A DNA stretch of 40,919 bases, from contig JASBTB010000058.1 in NCBI GenBank assembly GCA_030148645.1, forward strand, positions 1 to 40,919, in the 5' to 3' direction. Below are positions 16,108-25,515 of the stretch, in pieces (position 1 is the stretch's first letter; each line of letters starts with the position of its first letter). The notes beneath the pieces are model-generated. The model did no database searches. It was not told the origin of the DNA and saw only the letters and a list, made by a program, of their open reading frames with translations. The stretch comes from Demequina sp. Lineage in GTDB: Bacteria; Actinomycetota; Actinomycetes; Actinomycetales; Demequinaceae. The translations under genes were made by a program, and so were the position numbers.

Positions 16108-17297
16108 CTCAGACCATTCGCCTTACCGTCGGCGCCCCCGCGCATGGGGGCCACTGCATCGCCCGATACGACGAGCGCGCGGTCTTTGTGCGCGGTGGTC
16201 TTCCCGGCGAGGTGGTGGACGCGCGCGTGCACCACCCCGCGGCCGATGCCCGGTTCTGGAATGCGGAGGTGGCAGTCGTTATTGAGGCCTCGCCCGACAG
16301 GGTCGAACACCCGTGGCCCGAGGCCGCCATCGGCGGCGTGGGAGGTGCCGAACTCGGACATGTCGCCCTTGCCGCTCAGCGCCAGTGGAAACTTTCGGTG
16401 GTGCGGGAGTCGCTTGCTCGCTTCGCAGGTATCGACTACGCGGGCGAGGTGCGCGCGGCACCGGGTGACGATGACCGCGCGGGCCTGCGCTATCGGACGA
16501 GGGTTTCGGCAACGGCAGGCGAAGACGGCCATGCGACGATGGCGGTACCCGGAAGCGGTACCCGGAATACACTGCACGCGATGCCCCTGGCAGTGGAGGA
16601 GGCCGAGGCCGCGCTACTTGACACCAAGGCGGAGCCCGGCCACGTCATCGAGGTGGCCACCACATCCTTGGGCCAGACCTACGTCTCTCGAGACAAGGGT
16701 GACTCGACGATCCTCACGGAGGCGGTCACTGTGGGGGATCGCCGTTTCGCCTATGGGTTGCGCAGCGGCGAGTTCTGGCAAGTGCACCGCGAGGCCCCAG
16801 GCTTGCTCCTCGGCGAGGTGTTGCGGCTGGTGGGCGACGCGCCGCGGGTACTCGACCTGTACTCGGGGGCCGGGCTGTTCGCTGTGCCCTTCGCGGCCGA
16901 GGGCAGGGACGTCACCGCCGTCGAGTTGGCGGGCGCCCACACCACGAAGGGAAGATCCAGCCTGCGCCAGAACCTGCGCGGCTACGCCAGCGCCACGGCA
17001 GTGATGGCAGACACGCGCCGAACCGTCGTCGCGATGGCGCAGGCCGACGAGGACTGGTCGCGCGGTGCAGTCGTGCTCGACCCACCGCGATCGGGAGCGA
17101 AGGCGGCCACGATCCAGGCGATCGCCTCGCTCAAGCCGGCGTGCATCGTCTACGTGGCGTGCGACCCCGTCGCCCTGGCCAGGGACGCCAAGACCCTCGC
17201 CATGTCGGGCTATGAGGCGGAGCAGATCCAGGCATTCGACCTGTTCCCCATGACACACCACATCGAGACTGTCGCCCGCTTCGTGCGCGCACATTAG
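16104..17297 (+). CDS. TRAM-domain class I SAM-dependent RNA methyltransferase (TrmA/RlmD-like)
   Basis: The protein has 397 residues. An N-terminal TRAM RNA-binding domain covers about the first 60 (GAPAHGGHCIARYDERAVFVRGGLPGEVVDARV). A class I methyltransferase domain follows, with SAM-binding DLYSGAGLFAVPFA near 250, the VVLDPPRSGA motif near 325, the catalytic cysteine in YVACDP near 350, and the C-terminal FDLFPMTHHIETVA that closes the TrmA/RlmC/RlmD fold. The family makes 5-methyluridine in tRNA or rRNA; which site is modified here cannot be told. I see no iron-sulfur cysteine cluster, unlike E. coli RlmD. Its GTG overlaps the permease stop, so the two are co-translated, an arrangement common in Actinobacteria. 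Confidence 0.88.
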   Translation: MTQTIRLTVGAPAHGGHCIARYDERAVFVRGGLPGEVVDARVHHPAADARFWNAEVAVVIEASPDRVEHPWPEAAIGGVGGAELGHVALAAQRQWKLSVVRESLARFAGIDYAGEVRAAPGDDDRAGLRYRTRVSATAGEDGHATMAVPGSGTRNTLHAMPLAVEEAEAALLDTKAEPGHVIEVATTSLGQTYVSRDKGDSTILTEAVTVGDRRFAYGLRSGEFWQVHREAPGLLLGEVLRLVGDAPRVLDLYSGAGLFAVPFAAEGRDVTAVELAGAHTTKGRSSLRQNLRGYASATAVMADTRRTVVAMAQADEDWSRGAVVLDPPRSGAKAATIQAIASLKPACIVYVACDPVALARDAKTLAMSGYEAEQIQAFDLFPMTHHIETVARFVRAH

Positions 17298-17315
17298 CGG
17301 GCATGAACGCCTCGG

Positions 17316-17321
17316 TAGGAT
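17316..17321 (+). promoter_or_regulatory. Candidate -10 element for acnA
   Basis: TAGGAT fits TANNNT and gives a leader of about 17 bases holding AAGGAG (17336-17341) just before the acnA ATG. The -35 region is poor. Confidence 0.4.
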
Positions 17322-17345
17322 GGTAGCGACGAGTCAAGGAGCGCA

Positions 17346-20156
17346 ATGAGCATCGATAGTCTGGAAGCCCGGTCCACCCTCACCGTGGGCTCGACGGCGT
17401 ACGAGATCTACCGCCTGGACGCCGTGCCCGGCCTGGAGAAACTCCCGTACTCGCTGAAGATTCTGGCCGAGGCTCTGCTCCGAACAGAGGACGGCAAGAA
17501 CGTCACCGCCGACCACGTCACCGCGCTGGCCCGCTGGGACCCGAAGGCCGTTCCCAGCACCGAAATTCAGTTCACCCCGGCGCGCGTTGTCATGCAGGAC
17601 TTCACCGGTGTGCCGTGTGTTGTGGACCTCGCGACAATGCGCGAGGCTGTGGTGGAACTGGGTGGCGACCCGGCCATCATCAACCCCTTGGCACCCGCCG
17701 AGTTGGTGATCGACCACTCGGTCGTCATCGACGTCTTTGGGCGCCACGACGCCCTCCAACGCAACACCGATCTCGAGTACGAACGTAATCGCGAGCGCTA
17801 CCAGTTTCTGCGCTGGGGTCAGACCGCCTTCGACAACTTCAAGGTGGTGCCGCCCGGAACGGGAATCGTCCATCAGGTCAACTTGGAGTACCTTGCCCGC
17901 GGCGTCATGACCAAGACGGTCAAGGGAACGACCCAGGCGTACCCCGATTCGTGTGTCGGAACAGACTCGCACACCACGATGATCAACGGCCTAGGCGTGC
18001 TGGGCTGGGGCGTGGGTGGCATCGAGGCGGAGGCAGCAATGCTCGGCCAGCCGGTTTCGATGCTCATCCCCAAGGTGGTCGGCTTCAAACTGTCCGGGCA
18101 GATTCCTGCGGGCGCGACCGCGACGGACGTCGTGTTGACCATCACCGAGATGCTGCGAAGGCACGGTGTGGTGGGCAAGTTTGTGGAGTTCTACGGGGAC
18201 GGCGTGGGCGCGGTTCCACTGCCCAACCGCGCCACGATTGGCAACATGAGTCCCGAATTCGGCTCGACGGCCGCAATTTTCCCCGTCGACGGTGTGACGA
18301 TCGACTACTTGCGCCTGACTGGACGGCCAGCAGAGCAGGTCGCGCTCGTGGAGGCGTACTGCAGGCAGCAGGGGCTGTGGCACGACCCGGCCGCGCCGGG
18401 CTACGTGGAACCGGTGTTCTCCGAGTACCTCGAACTCGACCTGGGTACCGTGGTGCCGTCGATCGCGGGGCCCAAGCGTCCTCAAGACCGCATCGCACTC
18501 ACGGACGCCAAGGCGGGCTTCGCGGACGTCGTCGGCGACTATGCCCAGCATGAGGACCAGGTCACCCGGGGACTCGACGAGTCGGTCGAGGAGACCTTCC
18601 CCGCGTCTGACCCGATCGCGGCGGAGGCGCACGCAGACGACGCGCCCTTGCCGCGCGATACGTATAGCCCCACCTCGGACCGGCCGCGCAAGGTGGTGCC
18701 GCTGAGGCTCGCCGACGGGACACAGACAGATCTCGATCATGGTCGCGTAGTGATCGCTTCGATCACGTCCTGCACCAACACATCGAACCCGTCGGTGATG
18801 CTCGCCGCGGCGCTCCTGGCCCGCAACGCGAACACGGTGGGTCTGCGGTCGAAGCCGTGGGTCAAGACATCGATGGCGCCGGGCTCCCAGGTCGTCAGCG
18901 ACTACTACGAGAAGGCGGGCCTGTGGCCCGACCTCGAAGCGCTCGGCTTCCACCTCGTCGGCTATGGGTGCACCACGTGCATCGGAAACTCGGGACCGTT
19001 GCCGACGGAGGTCTCTGAGGCCGTCAACGAGCACGACCTTGCCGTGGTGTCGGTGCTGTCGGGGAACCGCAACTTCGAGGGTCGTATCAATCCGGACGTC
19101 AAGATGAACTACTTGGCTTCCCCGCCGCTGGTGATCGCCTACGCGCTGGCGGGCACGATGGACTTCGACTTCGATGCGGAGCCGCTGGGCCAGGACACCG
19201 AGGGCCATGACGTGTTTCTGCGGGACATTTGGCCAGCCGCAGCCGAGGTCGAGGCAGTCGTCGGATCGTCGATCACCGAGTCGATGTTCACCACCAACTA
19301 TGCGGACGTGTTCGCTGGCGACGACCGCTGGCGCGGGCTTGCCACACCCGACGGCAAGACCTTCTCGTGGGACATGGACTCGACGTACGTGCGCAAGCCA
19401 CCGTACTTCGACGGCATGAGCGCTCAGCCGGATCCGGTCGATGACGTGCGGGGTGCCCGTGTGCTTGCCCTGTTGGGGGACTCGGTCACGACAGACCACA
19501 TCTCGCCCGCCGGATCGATCAAAGCCGACAGCCCTGCGGGCAAGTACCTGGCTGACCACGGTATCGAACGCCGCGACTTCAACAGCTACGGTTCGCGTCG
19601 TGGAAATCACGAAGTCATGATCCGGGGAACATTCGCCAACATTCGCCTCAAGAACCTCTTGTTGGACGGCGTCGAGGGAGGCTTCACGCACAACTTCCTG
19701 ACCGGAACGCAAGACACGATCTACGACGCGGCCGTCGCATACGCTGACGCAGGGGTTCCGCTCGTGGTGCTGGCAGGCAAGGAGTACGGGACGGGCTCGA
19801 GCCGTGACTGGGCGGCGAAGGGCACCAGCCTGCTTGGCGTCAGGGCCGTCATCGCGGAAAGCTTTGAGCGCATTCACCGGTCCAACCTCATCGGGATGGG
19901 TGTGCTGCCGCTACAGTTCCCTGAGGGCAAGTCGGCGCCAGACCTGGGCCTCGACGGCACCGAGAGTTTCGATATCGTCGGGGTGAGCACCTTCAGCGAC
20001 GGCGAGCACCCGACGTCCCTGCCAGTGGTCGCCACTAAGACCGACGGCTCGATCGTCGAGTTCGACGCCGTGGTGCGCATCGACACTCCCGGCGAGGCCG
20101 ACTACTTCCGCAACGGCGGCATCTTGCACTACGTCTTGCGTTCCCTCGTCGCGTAG
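17346..20156 (+). CDS. acnA: Aconitate hydratase (aconitase A)
   Basis: This 936-residue enzyme interconverts citrate and isocitrate in the TCA cycle. The [4Fe-4S] ligands are C476 (SCTNTSNPS), C542 and C545 ([11 protein letters not shown]), the exact aconitase spacing. [21 protein letters not shown] near residue 200 and the C-terminal swivel domain with [18 protein letters not shown] and [17 protein letters not shown] complete the family. A stretch at about residues 400-455 carries [13 protein letters not shown], resembling the short FPASDP signature of small actinobacterial proteins, inserted ahead of the cysteine motif. The ribosome binding site AAGGAG lies 4 bases before the ATG. It is preceded by the methyltransferase gene and followed by dxs; a hairpin at 20164-20192 separates it from dxs. 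Confidence 0.96.
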   Translation: MSIDSLEARSTLTVGSTAYEIYRLDAVPGLEKLPYSLKILAEALLRTEDGKNVTADHVTALARWDPKAVPSTEIQFTPARVVMQDFTGVPCVVDLATMREAVVELGGDPAIINPLAPAELVIDHSVVIDVFGRHDALQRNTDLEYERNRERYQFLRWGQTAFDNFKVVPPGTGIVHQVNLEYLARGVMTKTVKGTTQAYPDSCVGTDSHTTMINGLGVLGWGVGGIEAEAAMLGQPVSMLIPKVVGFKLSGQIPAGATATDVVLTITEMLRRHGVVGKFVEFYGDGVGAVPLPNRATIGNMSPEFGSTAAIFPVDGVTIDYLRLTGRPAEQVALVEAYCRQQGLWHDPAAPGYVEPVFSEYLELDLGTVVPSIAGPKRPQDRIALTDAKAGFADVVGDYAQHEDQVTRGLDESVEETFPASDPIAAEAHADDAPLPRDTYSPTSDRPRKVVPLRLADGTQTDLDHGRVVIASITSCTNTSNPSVMLAAALLARNANTVGLRSKPWVKTSMAPGSQVVSDYYEKAGLWPDLEALGFHLVGYGCTTCIGNSGPLPTEVSEAVNEHDLAVVSVLSGNRNFEGRINPDVKMNYLASPPLVIAYALAGTMDFDFDAEPLGQDTEGHDVFLRDIWPAAAEVEAVVGSSITESMFTTNYADVFAGDDRWRGLATPDGKTFSWDMDSTYVRKPPYFDGMSAQPDPVDDVRGARVLALLGDSVTTDHISPAGSIKADSPAGKYLADHGIERRDFNSYGSRRGNHEVMIRGTFANIRLKNLLLDGVEGGFTHNFLTGTQDTIYDAAVAYADAGVPLVVLAGKEYGTGSSRDWAAKGTSLLGVRAVIAESFERIHRSNLIGMGVLPLQFPEGKSAPDLGLDGTESFDIVGVSTFSDGEHPTSLPVVATKTDGSIVEFDAVVRIDTPGEADYFRNGGILHYVLRSLVA

Positions 20157-20163
20157 TCTGGGC

Positions 20164-20192
20164 ACGCGGAAGTGAAAGTCGCTCGTCCGCGT
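20164..20192 (+). terminator. Hairpin between acnA and dxs
   Basis: ACGCGGA (20164-20170) and TCCGCGT (20186-20192) are perfect complements with a 15-base loop and no T-tract. It could be an acnA terminator. It lies upstream of the TACAGT hexamer at 20202-20207 that may serve dxs. Confidence 0.35.
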
Positions 20193-20201
20193 TGCAGCAC
20201 C

Positions 20202-20207
20202 TACAGT
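20202..20207 (+). promoter_or_regulatory. Candidate -10 element for dxs
   Basis: TACAGT, with the dxs GTG 28 bases downstream and CAGGAG (20225-20230) in the leader. No -35 was found, so this is weak. Confidence 0.3.
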
Positions 20208-20235
20208 GAGACGAGATCGAAAGTCAGGAGATGGC

Positions 20236-22092
20236 GTGCTGGAGCGCATCGAGTCACCGCGCGACGTGCGCGCCCTGAACCCGACAGAGTTGCGCGAACT
20301 CGCCGCAGAGATCCGGCACTATCTGGTAGACGCGGTGTCCCGCTCGGGCGGCCACTTGGGCCCAAATCTGGGTGTCGTCGAGTTGACGCTGGCCCTGCAT
20401 CGGGTCTTCGACTCGCCCTTCGATCGCATGATCTTCGACACCGGCCACCAGTCGTACGTGCACAAGCTCCTGACCGGCAGGCGCGACTTCTCAACACTGC
20501 GCACACGGGGGGGACTGGCGGGCTACCCGTCACGTGCTGAATCCGATCACGACGTGGTGGAGAACTCGCACGCGTCCACCGCACTGTCGTGGGCGGCGGG
20601 GATTGCGCGGGGGTACACGTTGCGAGGCGAAACGGATCGGACGACGGTGGCCGTCATCGGCGATGGCGCCCTCACAGGGGGTATGGCGTGGGAGGCACTC
20701 AACTCGCTCGCGGACTGCAACGACCGGGTCGTGATCGTGGTCAACGACAATGGGAGGTCCTACGCGCCGACGATCGGCGGCCTGGCGCGGCGCCTCGACG
20801 GCATCCGCACCTCTCGTGTCTACGAGAACTTCCTGAGTTGGGGAAAGCGCACCTTCCACGGACGCGGCCCCATCCGCGACTTCACGTATCAGACCGTGGT
20901 GCACGGAAAGCGGGCACTCAAGGGGCTCATCGGCCCCCAGGGAATGTTCGAGGATCTGGGTCTCAAATACATGGGCCCCGTCGATGGACATGACCTCGCG
21001 CAGGTGGAGGCCGCCCTGACACACGCCAAGGGTTTCGCTTCGCCGGTGATCGTGCATGTGGTGACCGAGAAGGGGCGAGGCTACAGGCCCGCCGAGCAGC
21101 ATGTGGCCGACCGCTTTCACGCCGTCGGCCAGATCCACCCTGAGACGGGACTACCAGTGGAGCCGTCGCGCTTTGGGTGGACCGCAGTGTTCGCCGACGA
21201 GATGCTCGCGGCGGGTTCCCAACGAGACGACCTTGTGGGTATCACGGCCGCGATGCTCCAGCCAGTAGGACTCCAGCCGTTCGCCGACGCCTTCCCCGAG
21301 CGCGTGATCGATGTGGGCATAGCCGAGCAACACGCCGTCACGGCGGCGGCGGGTCTGGCCTTTTCGGGAATGCACCCGGTGGTGGCCGTGTATGCGACCT
21401 TCCTGAACCGCGCGTTCGACCAGTTGCTCATGGACGTGGCTCTTCACAAGGCGGGCGTGACATTCATGCTCGATCGGGCGGGGATCACCGGTGATGACGG
21501 GCCCAGCCACAACGGCATGTGGGATATGGCCTTGCTGCGACACGTGCCAGGTATCCGGATGGCCGCGCCGCGCGACGAGCAGACGCTGCGCGACGCCTTC
21601 CGTGCCGCCCTTGACGTCGACGACGCTCCCACCGTGGTGCGATACCCCAAGGGCCCCGTGTGTCAGGCGACGCCCTCCGTACGGACCGTCGATGACGTTG
21701 ACGTGCTTGCCGAACACGGGCCGCACCCACGGGTGGTGGTCTTTGGTATCGGCTCGATGGCCGCAACGGCCATCGAGGTGGCAGGAAAACTTGCAGCCAG
21801 CGGCACGTCTGTCATTGCAGCCACGGCCACGTGGGTGCACCCGGTCCCGGAGGGCCTCCTGGAAGTCTTGGGTGACGCGAAACTGGTCGTCACGGTCGAG
21901 GATGGCTTGACCGATGCTGGGGTCGGCGAGGAGTGGGCCGAATTCGCCCGGCTGGCCGGTCGGGAAGTTCACTGGTCTCACCATGGGGTGCCGCGTGAGT
22001 TTCTCGCGCACGCCTCCCGCGCCCAAGTGCTCGAACAGGTGGGTCTCGAGGCATCGGTCATCGCTGACGCGGCTGCCGTTCGGCTCGGCTAG
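20236..22092 (+). CDS. dxs: 1-deoxy-D-xylulose-5-phosphate synthase
   Basis: The protein has 618 residues. This thiamine-diphosphate enzyme joins pyruvate and glyceraldehyde 3-phosphate in the first step of the methylerythritol phosphate isoprenoid pathway. The diphosphate-binding motif GDGALTGGMAWEALNSL with the following NDN lies near residues 140-172; SGGHLGPNLGVVELTLALH near 35 and HASTALSWAAGIA near 115 are typical N-terminal motifs. The GIAEQHAVTAAAGLA stretch and RAGITGDDGPSHNG near 420 are classic Dxs. I chose the GTG at 20236 because CAGGAG stands 5 bases upstream and LERIESPRD is the standard actinobacterial N-terminus; a longer frame reaches back to a GTG at 20206, which adds 10 unconserved residues. 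Its stop shares CTAG with the convergent RNase D gene. Confidence 0.96.
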   Translation: MLERIESPRDVRALNPTELRELAAEIRHYLVDAVSRSGGHLGPNLGVVELTLALHRVFDSPFDRMIFDTGHQSYVHKLLTGRRDFSTLRTRGGLAGYPSRAESDHDVVENSHASTALSWAAGIARGYTLRGETDRTTVAVIGDGALTGGMAWEALNSLADCNDRVVIVVNDNGRSYAPTIGGLARRLDGIRTSRVYENFLSWGKRTFHGRGPIRDFTYQTVVHGKRALKGLIGPQGMFEDLGLKYMGPVDGHDLAQVEAALTHAKGFASPVIVHVVTEKGRGYRPAEQHVADRFHAVGQIHPETGLPVEPSRFGWTAVFADEMLAAGSQRDDLVGITAAMLQPVGLQPFADAFPERVIDVGIAEQHAVTAAAGLAFSGMHPVVAVYATFLNRAFDQLLMDVALHKAGVTFMLDRAGITGDDGPSHNGMWDMALLRHVPGIRMAAPRDEQTLRDAFRAALDVDDAPTVVRYPKGPVCQATPSVRTVDDVDVLAEHGPHPRVVVFGIGSMAATAIEVAGKLAASGTSVIAATATWVHPVPEGLLEVLGDAKLVVTVEDGLTDAGVGEEWAEFARLAGREVHWSHHGVPREFLAHASRAQVLEQVGLEASVIADAAAVRLG

Positions 22093-23363
22093 CTGGTGTA
22101 CTCCTGCTGGCGGGCCTGCACCGCTGCCTGTGCGAAAGCCTCAGTGAGAGCTGTCGCCGTGAGGGCCACTTGCCACGGCCGAGCGGAGCGCGACTCAAGG
22201 AAACTCTTGACCCACTCGACACTGCCGTCGCGATACTCCCAACACAAACGTCGGACGGCGTCGGGCTGAAGGAGGTTCTCCAGGGGCACGTCGTGGCGCC
22301 GGCTCAGCTCGGCCAGAGTGTCCTTTGCATGGGCCAGCCTGACGGCCGCCTCAGGTTGCTTGTCGGGCCACGCGCGTGGCGGAGGGGGCCCGTCCCCGGC
22401 AGGCGCCCGGCGCGCGGGCAACTCCTTGTCGGGCAGGGTGAGTGCCGTGTGGATGGACGGCCACCATCGTGGGGCAGCCTTCTTGGTCCCCCGGGTACGC
22501 CATTGGGGAATCTCGAGCAACGCGTCGAGCGTCGTGGGTTTGGCACGCGCCGCCGCCACGATGGCGGCATCCCTCAGGACCCGGCTCGGCGTCACATCCC
22601 GGCGTTGAGCCTCGCGTTCGCGCTCCTGCCACAACGACTTGACGATTGCAAGTCCCCGCTGGTCGCGAACCGTGTGCGTGCCGGAGGTGCGTCTCCACGG
22701 GTCCGCGCGAGGCTCGGACGCAGGGGCGAGGCGTATGGCCTCGAACTCTTGGCGGGCCCATTCGCTCTTGCCGGCCGCTTCCAGGTGGGCTGCGAGACCT
22801 TCGCGAAGTTCGATCAGTATCTCGACGTCCAACGCGGCATACGCGAGCCACGAGTCGGGAAGAGGGCGTACCGACCAGTCCTGTGCCGAGTGTTCCTTAG
22901 CCAAGGCAAAACCCAACTCGCGTTCGACGACTGAGGCGAGACCCACCTTGGGCCAACCCAGCAGTCGAGCGGCCACCTCCGTGTCGAAGATGGCTGCCGG
23001 GAAGATGCCCAGGTCCTTCATGCCCGGCAGGTCTTGGCTAGCGGCATGGAACACGTATTCCGCGTCGCCCATGGCGGCGTCGAACTCGCTGAGGTCGGAA
23101 ATAGCCGCCGTGTCGATGAGCGCGATGCCAGCGCCTGCACGCTTGAACTGCGCCAGGTAGGTTGCCTGCCCGTACCGGAATCCCGAGGCGCGTTCGGCGT
23201 CGGCGGCAATGGGGCCGTCCACGGCGCAGAACGCGTCGATTGCTTCCCGCAACTGGGCTCGCGTCGTGATGAGGTCGGGAACGCCGTCCGCGGGCTCCGT
23301 AAGCAGGAGCGGTTCGGGGCCCTCGGCCTCATCGGTCGACGGCTCCTCGACTGGTGCGTTCAT
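22089..23363 (-). CDS. Ribonuclease D-like 3'-5' exonuclease with HRDC domain
   Basis: The protein has 424 residues. The DEDDy exonuclease residues are D55 and E57 in ADAERASGFRY, D111 in HAASQDLPGM, and D179 with Y175 in YAALDV. An HRDC-type helical domain follows at about residues 215-300 (AIVKSLWQEREREAQRRDVTPSRVLRDAAIV, then LLEIPQW), and a second helical stretch ends the protein. The family trims the 3' ends of tRNA precursors and other small RNAs. The ATG at 23363 is set by AGGAGG 6 bases upstream and by the ATGA overlap with the upstream DUF3000 gene. The 3' end overlaps dxs by four bases, both stops lying in CTAG. Confidence 0.88.
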   Translation of the reverse strand: MNAPVEEPSTDEAEGPEPLLLTEPADGVPDLITTRAQLREAIDAFCAVDGPIAADAERASGFRYGQATYLAQFKRAGAGIALIDTAAISDLSEFDAAMGDAEYVFHAASQDLPGMKDLGIFPAAIFDTEVAARLLGWPKVGLASVVERELGFALAKEHSAQDWSVRPLPDSWLAYAALDVEILIELREGLAAHLEAAGKSEWARQEFEAIRLAPASEPRADPWRRTSGTHTVRDQRGLAIVKSLWQEREREAQRRDVTPSRVLRDAAIVAAARAKPTTLDALLEIPQWRTRGTKKAAPRWWPSIHTALTLPDKELPARRAPAGDGPPPPRAWPDKQPEAAVRLAHAKDTLAELSRRHDVPLENLLQPDAVRRLCWEYRDGSVEWVKSFLESRSARPWQVALTATALTEAFAQAAVQARQQEYTS

Positions 23364-23914
23364 GCATGTCCTCCTGGAAGCACGGAAACCCCCTGTGGGG
23401 CGGGTGGAACGCCAGCACACATGGCCAACAGTTCGGTCCACGCGGCAATGTGAGGGGACAGGTGTGAATCGGCCGGAGTCCACGACACGCGCAGTTCAAC
23501 GGTCACGGCATCTTCGCGCTGTGCCAACTGTCCGAAGGACCGTGACACCACCTTGGTCACCGTCCCGCCGATTTGGTCGTGGGGGACATCCGCGAGGGCG
23601 TCGTCGAGCCAGGACCAGGCTGCCTCCGCCCACAGGTCGTCTTGGCCCACCTCTGCCTCGACTTGCGCCTGAACGAGCGCAATGACCCGAAACGTACCGT
23701 TCCACGCGTCCTGCCCGGCGGGATCGTGAAGCACGACGAAGCGCCCCGTTGTCTCGAGATCTTCCGGCAGGACCGTGCCGTTGATCGCCACGGCGAACGG
23801 CGCGATGCGCGACGGTGCGGGCGTTTCGACCAAGCGCACGTCGCGACGCGTACGCGCCGCGTGCAAGGACAACAACGCCTCGCGGAACGCGGCCGGAACG
23901 GCCTGGGCATTCAT
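23360..23914 (-). CDS. DUF3000-family protein
   Basis: The protein has 184 residues and the DUF3000 pattern: a helical start (PAAFREALLSLHAARTRRDVRLVETPAPSRIAPF), then beta strands with GRFVVLHDPAGQDAWNGTFRVIAL, and an ALADVPHDQIGGTVTKVVSRSFG region, ending in the SAHL-like WTPADSHLSPHIAAWTELLAMCAGVPP. Function is unknown. In Actinobacteria this gene nearly always precedes an RNase D-like gene, as here, joined by an ATGA overlap, so a role with RNA processing is plausible but unproven. The start ATG at 23914 is preceded exactly 6 bases upstream by TAGGCT, suggesting a leaderless mRNA. Confidence 0.87.
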   Translation of the reverse strand: MNAQAVPAAFREALLSLHAARTRRDVRLVETPAPSRIAPFAVAINGTVLPEDLETTGRFVVLHDPAGQDAWNGTFRVIALVQAQVEAEVGQDDLWAEAAWSWLDDALADVPHDQIGGTVTKVVSRSFGQLAQREDAVTVELRVSWTPADSHLSPHIAAWTELLAMCAGVPPAPQGVSVLPGGHA

Positions 23915-23916
23915 AG

Positions 23917-23950
23917 CCCCAGCCTAGGTCGCGGTGATCTGATGCTGGGG
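23917..23950. repeat. Inverted repeat over the DUF3000 promoter
   Basis: CCCCAGC (23917-23923) and GCTGGGG (23944-23950) are perfect complements 20 bases apart. The left arm overlaps the TAGGCT -10 element of DUF3000 and the right arm covers its -35 position. The repeat could be an operator or chance. Confidence 0.35.
23921..23926 (-). promoter_or_regulatory. -10 element of a leaderless promoter for DUF3000-RNase D
   Basis: On the minus strand TAGGCT is followed by GGGGCT and then ATG (23914). Confidence 0.5.
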
Positions 23951-23999
23951 TAGGCCACGCCCTTGAGACCGGAGGTACGCCGCGGACGGCATTCCCGTC

Positions 24000-24005
24000 T
24001 AGGCT
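24000..24005 (+). promoter_or_regulatory. Candidate -10 element for gnd
   Basis: TAGGCT fits TANNNT; the gnd ATG lies 32 bases downstream, with AAGGAAG in the leader. The -35 is not recognisable. Confidence 0.35.
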
Positions 24006-24037
24006 GGTTGTCGTACCCGGATGGACAAGGAAGTGAC

Positions 24038-25471
24038 ATGGCGCTCGCGCAGATTGGCGTGACCGGACTCGCAGTCATGGGCCGGAACCTCGCAAGGAAC
24101 TTTGCCCGCAATGGCTTCACGGTGGCGGTGCACAACCGCAGCCCACAGAAGATGCAGTCCTTGCTGGAGGACCATGGACACGAAGGCGACTTCATCGGCT
24201 CGGAGTCGCTCGAGGATTTCGTCGCCTCGCTCGAGCAGCCGCGCAAGATCATCATCATGGTGCAGGCGGGAGAGGCCACGGACGCCGTCATCGACTCGCT
24301 GGTGCCGTTGGTGGACAAGGGCGACATCATCGTCGACGCTGGCAACGCCCACTATCCCGACACCCGCCGACGCGAGGCTGCCCTGAGCGACAAGGGTCTG
24401 CATTTTGTCGGCTCCGGCGTTTCCGGCGGCGAAGAGGGCGCCCTGCTTGGCCCGTCGATCATGCCCGGTGGATCCGCACAGTCATACACATCGCTCGGCC
24501 CAATTCTGGAGAAGATCTCCGCCACGGTGGACGGCGACCCATGTTGCACCCACGTGGGCCCGGATGGCGCTGGCCACTTTGTGAAGATGGTCCACAACGG
24601 TATCGAGTACGCCGACATGCAGTTGATAGGCGAGGCCTACGCGATGCTGCGCTCGGGTCTCGAACTGGCGCCAGCGGAGATCGCGAAGATCTTCGCCGAG
24701 TGGAACCAAGGGGACCTGGAGAGTTTCCTCATCGAGATCACGGCAGAAGTGCTTGCGCACCACGATACCGGTACCGGCAAGCCGCTCGTGGATGTGATCG
24801 TGGACGAGGCGGGTCAGAAGGGTACCGGGCGCTGGACCGTGCAGAACGCCCTCGACCTGGGTGTGCCCGTCACCGGGATCGCCGAGGCGACCTTTGCGCG
24901 CGCCATCTCCTCGCAGAGGGCTCAACGTGAGGCTGGCCGTCACGTGCTTTCGGGAGCCGCAGGGGACTTCCACATCGGCAACCGAGAAGGCTTCATCGAG
25001 GACGTACGCGTCGCGTTATACGCCTCCAAGGTCGTGGCGTACGCGCAGGGGTTCGATCAGATTCAGGCCGCCTCCGAGCAGTACGGCTGGAATATCGACC
25101 GGGGCGCGATGGCGCGCATCTGGCGGGGTGGGTGCATCATCAGGGCGCGCTTCCTGAATCGCATCACCGAAGCCTATGAGCGCAACCCGGAGTTGCCCAG
25201 TTTGTTGGTCGACCCCTACTTCACCGAAGCGGTGGCCAGCGGCGTGTCCGGCTGGCGACGCATCGTCGCACAGGCCGCGCTGGCGGGAGTGCCCGCGCCC
25301 GCCTTTTCGTCGTCGCTGTCGTACTACGACTCGCTGCGTGCCGATCGCCTGCCTGCGGCGCTGATCCAGGGCCAACGCGACTTCTTTGGCGCGCACACCT
25401 ACAGGCGAATCGACCGAGACGGCACCTTCCATACGCTGTGGTCCGGCGACCGCTCGGAGGTCGAGGTCTAG
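24038..25471 (+). CDS. gnd: 6-phosphogluconate dehydrogenase, decarboxylating
   Basis: The protein has 477 residues and converts 6-phosphogluconate to ribulose 5-phosphate with CO2 and NADPH in the pentose phosphate pathway. The NADP-binding fold begins GVTGLAVMGRNLARNFARNGF; the catalytic core holds VSGGEEGALLGPSIMPGG near residue 128, and the HVGPDGAGHFVKMVHNGIEYADMQLIGE stretch near 175-205 with the catalytic Lys and substrate-binding His-Asn. The helical C-terminal domain includes KGTGRWTVQNALDLGVP near 255, and the C-terminal RADRLPAALIQGQRDFFGAHTYRRID that enters the partner's active site. Length is that of the long E. coli-type form. AAGGAAG a few bases before the ATG supports the start. 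ZapE follows on the same strand 44 bases on. Confidence 0.96.
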   Translation: MALAQIGVTGLAVMGRNLARNFARNGFTVAVHNRSPQKMQSLLEDHGHEGDFIGSESLEDFVASLEQPRKIIIMVQAGEATDAVIDSLVPLVDKGDIIVDAGNAHYPDTRRREAALSDKGLHFVGSGVSGGEEGALLGPSIMPGGSAQSYTSLGPILEKISATVDGDPCCTHVGPDGAGHFVKMVHNGIEYADMQLIGEAYAMLRSGLELAPAEIAKIFAEWNQGDLESFLIEITAEVLAHHDTGTGKPLVDVIVDEAGQKGTGRWTVQNALDLGVPVTGIAEATFARAISSQRAQREAGRHVLSGAAGDFHIGNREGFIEDVRVALYASKVVAYAQGFDQIQAASEQYGWNIDRGAMARIWRGGCIIRARFLNRITEAYERNPELPSLLVDPYFTEAVASGVSGWRRIVAQAALAGVPAPAFSSSLSYYDSLRADRLPAALIQGQRDFFGAHTYRRIDRDGTFHTLWSGDRSEVEV

Positions 25472-25515
25472 GCCCTGCACCGCAGGCACCGTTCTTCACA
25501 CTACTGTGGGGAATC

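Noticed and set aside
17991-19877. A 628-codon open frame antisense to acnA
   Set aside because: Same reason: codon-position GC bias of acnA opens the opposite frame, and the translation shows only low-complexity Arg, His and Val.
20206-20235. An upstream GTG start for dxs
   Set aside because: It adds 10 residues not seen in Dxs, and CAGGAG is correctly spaced only for GTG 20236.
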